From Rhypophila decipiens (lineage: Eukaryota > Ascomycota > Sordariomycetes > Sordariales > Naviculisporaceae), in the NCBI GenBank assembly GCA_033297075.1, contig MU858169.1, forward strand, positions 1 to 64,000: a DNA stretch of 64,000 bases. Direction: 5' to 3'. The notes beneath the pieces were generated by a model that made no database searches, was not told the origin of the DNA, and worked only from the letters and a program-made list of their open reading frames with translations. Below are positions 59,168-64,000 of the stretch, one piece after another. The translations under genes and the position numbers were made by a program. The number at the start of each line of letters is the position of its first letter. Position 1 is the first letter of the stretch.

Positions 59168-61640
59168 TTACAGCTTAACCCAAACCCACAGCCATTCCAA
59201 AATGGCAATTCCCTTCTGTTTAGTCACACCCTCCTTTCTGGGCAGCACCAGACGACCGCGACGATGCCTCATGCCGCAGGCCTGGCATGGCGGTATGCTA
59301 TAAGGATCTGTTGCCAGGACCGGTCCAATCGCCTCCAGCCCAGCGAGCTTCTGCGCTCGTCGGTGCCAACCACTCGGCTTGAACCCGCGAGTCTTGACAA
59401 AGTACGCGGCGCTGATGACAAGGAATATGGGTATCTGAGGGCCATGCGATGCAGTGGTCAGCTTGACTTCCTACGCCTATGATGATTTGGTAGAGTTGAT
59501 ACTTACCCCGATGTAAGAGGCCACAAAGTCCTCTCCACTGACGGGGCTCACAAGTGTGCGCCAGCCTTGGAACAGAAGCATGAGTAGGCAAAATACCAAG
59601 GAGTAGAGTGCTCGAAGCCACTGAAGATGCGAACGGTACGGGTATTGCCGCTTGTTCTCGCGGTCGTACTGGAAGCGCATTTCGGGGGTGAGGTTCAGGT
59701 CGTCATCTCGAAAGCCACATGCTGCTTTGTTGATTCTGGATTGAGATAGGAATGTTAGCCGGGGCGCTGATGATGCTATCACAGTAGGTAACGATGACTT
59801 ACTCCTTGTAGAACAGTATAAAGGTGTATGAGTTGACGGCATAGACGATCAATGTGGCGGTTGCTGCGATGGCTGTCATGCGACCAAGGATCTGTGACGA
59901 TGTGCACGTTGATTAGTATTACCCGTCAGTTGGCAAAGCCTATTTGTACAAGTATGTTCACCTACGATGATTCCGGCTTGGTAGAGAGAAATGCAAGGAA
60001 CCCCAGAAGCCACGAGACCAACACCAAGTTCATAGGTACGCCGAAATGAGTACGTTCCAGTCAAGAACGGATAGCTTCCGCCCAGGTATATGATGGCCAA
60101 GCATCTCGAAGACTAGCAATGGCGTGCAAAATTCTCGAGGCACTGTACAAGGATGCAATTCCGGTCGTGCAGGCGGAGAATATGTAGAAACCGTTGAGAA
60201 AGTGCGGAAACCCGACGACATGTTCGCGAATAGCCGCCAGGACAAACACACTGGTCGATCCGCCACCGACCCCGTTGAGGGTGAGATTCCGCAGCTGGGC
60301 GTCATTAGCCGGGACGTTGAGCCCAACAGTGAATACGGCAAGGGCATAAAGAAGCATGACTCGGAGTGTAATCTTTCTGGTCGACATCTTGATTGTCTCG
60401 TCGCGAGCAAGATCTCGGTTCTCTGGTGCGGTGAGGAGGATGACGTCCCAGCCCATGAGCGAAAAGAACGAGGTGACCATGGCGGTCCAGAGGGCGACAA
60501 ATGTTGACGTGGATCCATGCAAGGTCACCTGGCTTGTGACCACCATATCGTCTTGTTGAGCGAACCCCAAGGGGCTTTCATAGGTCCAGAACCTCGAATC
60601 GTGATAGCGCTGTCGAGCGTTCAAGATTGTGTTGATGAGAATGAAAATGACCAGCAAGACGAGCTTGAGACTGCCAAAGATGTACTCCATCTGACCGTAT
60701 ATTCGAACAGGCAGCAGATTGATGACAATCATGATGACGAGAAAAATTCCAACCCATACTGCCGGACTTGTGGTGACGCCGGATTACCACTCCAGTGGGC
60801 GGTCAGGATAGCCCTGGGCCTCGAGGTAGTCGTCGGGCACCTGAAAGCGGAAGATCTCGGTGATGGCTGCCAGTTCAGCAGCAACGACAATGACGTAGGA
60901 GAACCACAGCATCCAGGCGCTTGCATAGCCGACAGATTCGTCGATGAAACGACAAGCGAACTCAAACGTGGGTCCTTTGACGGGAAACAGGGCCGTCATT
61001 TCGGCCATGCACGCCAACGCCGACCTGGAGGATGGATTGTTAGGTCCTAACGGCAAGGGGAAATTTTTAAGTAAGTTCTCTTACCACATGAGTGTTCCCA
61101 TGAGCAGATATGCCAGCACAGCCAAGCCCGGACCGGCTAGGTAAATGACCTTGCCTGATGACAGGAAGAGACCGCTACATACGGTAGTTAGTGGCTGATT
61201 TGAGGCAGTCGAGAACTGTCAAGTCTTTGGATGTCTCTTACACGCCAAGGGCCATGGAGAAGCCAATCATGTTGACATGTTTCTCCTCCAATGTGCGTCT
61301 GAATCCCACGTATTAAAGTTAGCATTCTGTACTTGAAGACGGCAGTATCCAACTGGAACGCATACCTCAAATCCGTCTCGGGGCCATTGGAGCGAATCGA
61401 AGCCTCTTCGGCCCCCACGGGGACCGTAGTACCCGGTCCCCCAAAGTAGGGCTTGACTTCAACTTCAGACTTTGGGAAACCATAGTTCCCGGGCGGCGGA
61501 GGAGCCGGACGGGGACTCGGAGACCAATTGCCGCTCACTTCATGGCCATACTGGTTAGAGTATTGCTGGTGGTACTGGGCAAAGTCGGGATAATCCTGGT
61601 CATTGCCCTCGGATATCTCAGGACTTGGACTGCGGTTCAT
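59168..61640 (-). pseudogene. Amino-acid permease (APC/YAT family) with three in-frame stops
   Basis: Seven exons fit with perfect phases: 61640-61366, 61298-61242, 61174-61085, 61024-59962, 59891-59803, 59735-59507 and 59434-59168, for 690 codons. The product is a yeast-type amino-acid transporter. The motifs are EKHVNMIGFSMALGVGLFL, AEMTALFPVKGPTFEFACRF, SPAVWVGIFLVIMIVINLLP, APENRDLARDE and KAACGFRDDDLNL. The frame is broken by TAA at codon 221 (60786-60784), TGA at codon 462 (60063-60061) and TAG at codon 495 (59964-59962, the last codon before a donor). Each is one C-to-T change from a sense codon expected in the family. Splice sites and the rest of the protein are intact, which suggests recent inactivation. 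Substrate not assigned. Confidence 0.8.
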
Positions 61641-62347
61641 TGTAGCTTGCTCAACCTGGTTCAATCTGCGACGATTTAGAAAGACTACACGGAGGGCAAA
61701 AGAAAAAGTCAGACTCGGGGGAAGGTGCGGATATTGATGGGCCATTGATATTGCTTCAAGTGTCTGCAACCACAAAGAAAGCGTAACACGAGAGCTGAGC
61801 AAGCGCATAGTGCTCCGGAGCTGGGCTACGATGGTCATGCAGCTTGAGCTTGACGAAAGATCAATTCCGACAAAGAGACAGGAGCCGAAAAAGAGCTGCA
61901 AGGGCCCTAAGGGGTCTGACTCGATTGGGCAACTGGCCCTGAGCGTCGCATGGGCATGACACCTCAAACACTTAGAACAAAGGAGGCCATCAGCGGAAGT
62001 GCAAGTGGTGGCAGAAAGCTGGGAGCGGAACAGATGGCACCCAGCCATATGCTATTGGGAGACAAAGAAATCTGACAATACTCAAGAATGGCTGATAGCT
62101 GTGGTCATTCGGGATCGCCGACCGAATGGTACATGAGACCCTATCCTACCTGAATCTCAGCAGGCCAGTGGCAATCCAGAGAACGTTCTGGCACAAGACT
62201 TAGCAGATCTCACCATACCGAGTGCTTCTCGTCCTTAATCTTGCCCTTCAGTCGAACCACCGCCAAGCCTTGGATGCCCATCAAGCGATGCATACACAGA
62301 CACCGAGTCAATATCGTTTATCGTAATGTTAGAATCCTTGGATCGCA
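61641..62347. other. Divergent intergenic region
   Basis: Shared upstream region of the permease and the right-edge gene. The permease frame stays open upstream to 62048, but I prefer the ATG at 61640. Confidence 0.45.
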
Positions 62348-64000
62348 ATGTCTGCCTCGCTGATCGCCAAGGCACGAGCTCGGCTCCCAGAATTTCACGA
62401 TGCAACTCGTTTGGTCCACCAACTTGTCGGCTCTCACACCTGGAAGCTCGTTCGGCTTACAGATAGCCCATCGGATTCGACCCAGGCCTCCATCCCAAAA
62501 TCAAATATCACACGACACCTGCTTGTCAAGCTAAAGATCATCTTTGATCACCAGTTATCCTTCTCCGTCCTCCGCGACTCCCAACCCGAGTATTACTACT
62601 CGCTCGTGTCGGCGGGGCCTCAACGTACCGAATCGCGAATACAGTCTCGAGGCGACATTGTACGCTCTCTACCTTGCAACAGATTTGGGACACCCCTCGA
62701 CGCTTGGACAAGACAACTACAATATTGTTCGAGGGTTGGCGTTTGCAACGCTCTTGGCCGCCTTTCGAGCTTTGTGCCTGCATCGTACATCGTTTACCGG
62801 AGGAGGAAGCAGGACTGATACTGCAGAGAGCTGGACATGTCTGCGAAGTGTGGGAAACCCACCAGCCTCTCTCCATGGTCGAGGCGCTGGTCCTCCGCCG
62901 GCTGATCCCACAGACAATAGACAACATCCGCCTCCACGATGGAAAGAGCATGATCCAGATGTTTTGCTGTGGAAAATCTGACGAAAGAGACTATATTTAT
63001 GGACAGGGCCCGGTCTGCATCGACCCGTCGAACCCACACATCCGGCTGCACTCACTCCATTGCTGCCACGACCTTGTTGAAACCTCTATACTCGTTGTTG
63101 ACGAGACCGGTTGGATCGATGCCTTCTGGACCTTGTATGATGTCAACTGGGCGTTGATGGTTGTAACGATCCAAAGCGCCGAGATAGGAACAACACACCA
63201 GCTAAGGTTCGCACGAGTTAAGGCTGCGACCAGGCAACTTTGGGAAAGAGTCGGGACACTGTCGAAGAGCGTAGGAAGCGGGACAGTCAACAGTGACCTT
63301 TGCTCTTATTTCCAACGCGTCGCGCGTTACCTGGGGGATGACATTGGCTTTCTGTTTCCAGCAATCCCCGTCGAATCGGTGGCTGACTTCCAAGGAGCCG
63401 CCAACGATGATGTTGTGCATTTTGAGAGAGAGCTGGCCCGACTTAGTGGGAAAGTTAAAGAATCGAGCCCAATCTCAAGCCCCAAACTTCCAGCCAGGAC
63501 CCTCAACAACATAGCACAGGACAGTAGCCCCATGGCCGTCAAGCCGGACTCCAACTTGAACTTGGCGGGTACACACCAGCGCCCGTCTTCCCCGCTCCAG
63601 TCGAGTAACTACCCTGCCCAGTCCACTGGTTCCGAGAACGCACCCCCAAGACAGCAAGCCCGTGGAAGTGATAATCCAGGACGAACAGGCCCCGACCTCG
63701 GACAAGGTAGAACTGACGAATCTGCAGTCTCAGCTGAAAGGACTTGCATTAGCTACTGGCTCCACTGGTGAAAATATCGCAGTAAATTCGCCCTCGTCCC
63801 CAAGACCTTTCTCATATGAGCCTCGTCCCGAAATCCTGCACCTCGCCACCACACGCAAGGCATCCATCCAGTCATCGAGTGGTTCTGTTTCAGAGCAGTC
63901 TTTCATCGAACCCAAAGTTCCGAGTCCCAGTCCACAGCCACCAAGTCTCTATTCACCAACAACGACCAATGAGACCTTCAGTCCCACCCGTAGCGACGGT
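62348..64000 (+). CDS. Large uncharacterised protein, cut by the window edge, frame slips three times
   Basis: Coding character runs without gap from ATG 62348 to the window end, but in three successive frames. The first part starts MSASLIAKARARLPEFHD and includes LSFSVLRDSQPEYYYSLV. It then moves to a frame reading NREYSLEATLYALYLATDLG, then to one with QRAGHVCEVWETHQPLSMVEAL, DERDYIYGQGPVCIDPSNPH and FQRVARYLGDDIGFLFPAIP, and finally to one with KVELTNLQSQLKGLALATG and a Ser/Pro-rich tail. Each step is explained by one extra base in a homopolymer: GGGG at 62614, TTT at 62793 and CCCCC at 63643. Three such gains return to the starting frame. It is either a decaying gene or carries assembly errors. 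No family is recognised. Confidence 0.55.

Noticed and set aside
60760..60790. A 21-nt intron removing the TAA stop of the permease
   Set aside because: Too short for a fungal spliceosomal intron. Longer alternatives break phase or remove conserved residues.
1..64000. CRISPR arrays, operons or bacterial ribosome-binding sites
   Set aside because: The intron-bearing genes and intron-bearing tRNAs show eukaryotic DNA, and no direct-repeat/spacer array was seen.

Overview
The window is nuclear DNA of a filamentous ascomycete (Pezizomycotina). The signs are genes broken by short GT...AG introns of about 50-240 nt with CTRAC-like branch points, tRNA genes with small introns next to the anticodon, a Zn2Cys6 transcription factor, a DUF6594 membrane protein, a BIM1/X325-type copper protein, a patatin phospholipase and a fungal ZIP transporter. 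I could not place the species. All exon models below were built by eye from open frames, splice signals and phase agreement.

Layout. 0-5.5 kb: tRNA-Trp, a DUF6594 gene with an 18-nt microexon, a 578-bp inverted-repeat element with a minisatellite core, an uncharacterised four-exon gene and tRNA-Ile. 5.5-13.3 kb: mostly non-coding, with one low-complexity protein gene. 13.3-18.5 kb: a BTB-like protein, a gene-poor stretch and an aldo-keto reductase of the Kv-beta type. 21.8-34.2 kb: an uncharacterised acidic protein, an atypical protein kinase, an X325/BIM1-like secreted copper protein, a NUDIX hydrolase and a repeat-bearing unknown protein. 34.9-40.5 kb: duplicated tRNA-like sequences, an Ala/Pro-rich multi-exon gene and a broken HNH-nuclease-like relic. 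40.7-50.5 kb: a Zn2Cys6 regulator, a beta-trefoil-like single-pass membrane protein, a patatin-like phospholipase and a small unknown protein. 52.9-56.7 kb: a divergent pair, a His/Asp-rich wall-type protein and a ZIP zinc transporter. 57.3-64 kb: a peroxisomal-type alpha/beta hydrolase, an amino-acid permease with three in-frame stops, and a right-edge gene whose frame slips three times.

The most interesting locus is the divergent zinc pair. The secreted His/Asp-rich protein and the extracellular head of the ZIP transporter share a small Cys-x8-Cys module, five copies in all. Four of the five copies are cut by an intron at exactly the same place: phase 2, inside the codon of the seventh residue after the first Cys. 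This looks like spread of a metal-binding exon within one locus. The divergent layout resembles the known pairs aspf2-zrfC of Aspergillus fumigatus and PRA1-ZRT1 of Candida albicans, although the secreted partner here is not recognisably Pra1/Aspf2. The shared promoter holds sequences close to the zinc-responsive element. The right end of the window shows gene decay: C-to-T stop codons in the permease and single-base homopolymer gains in its divergent neighbour.
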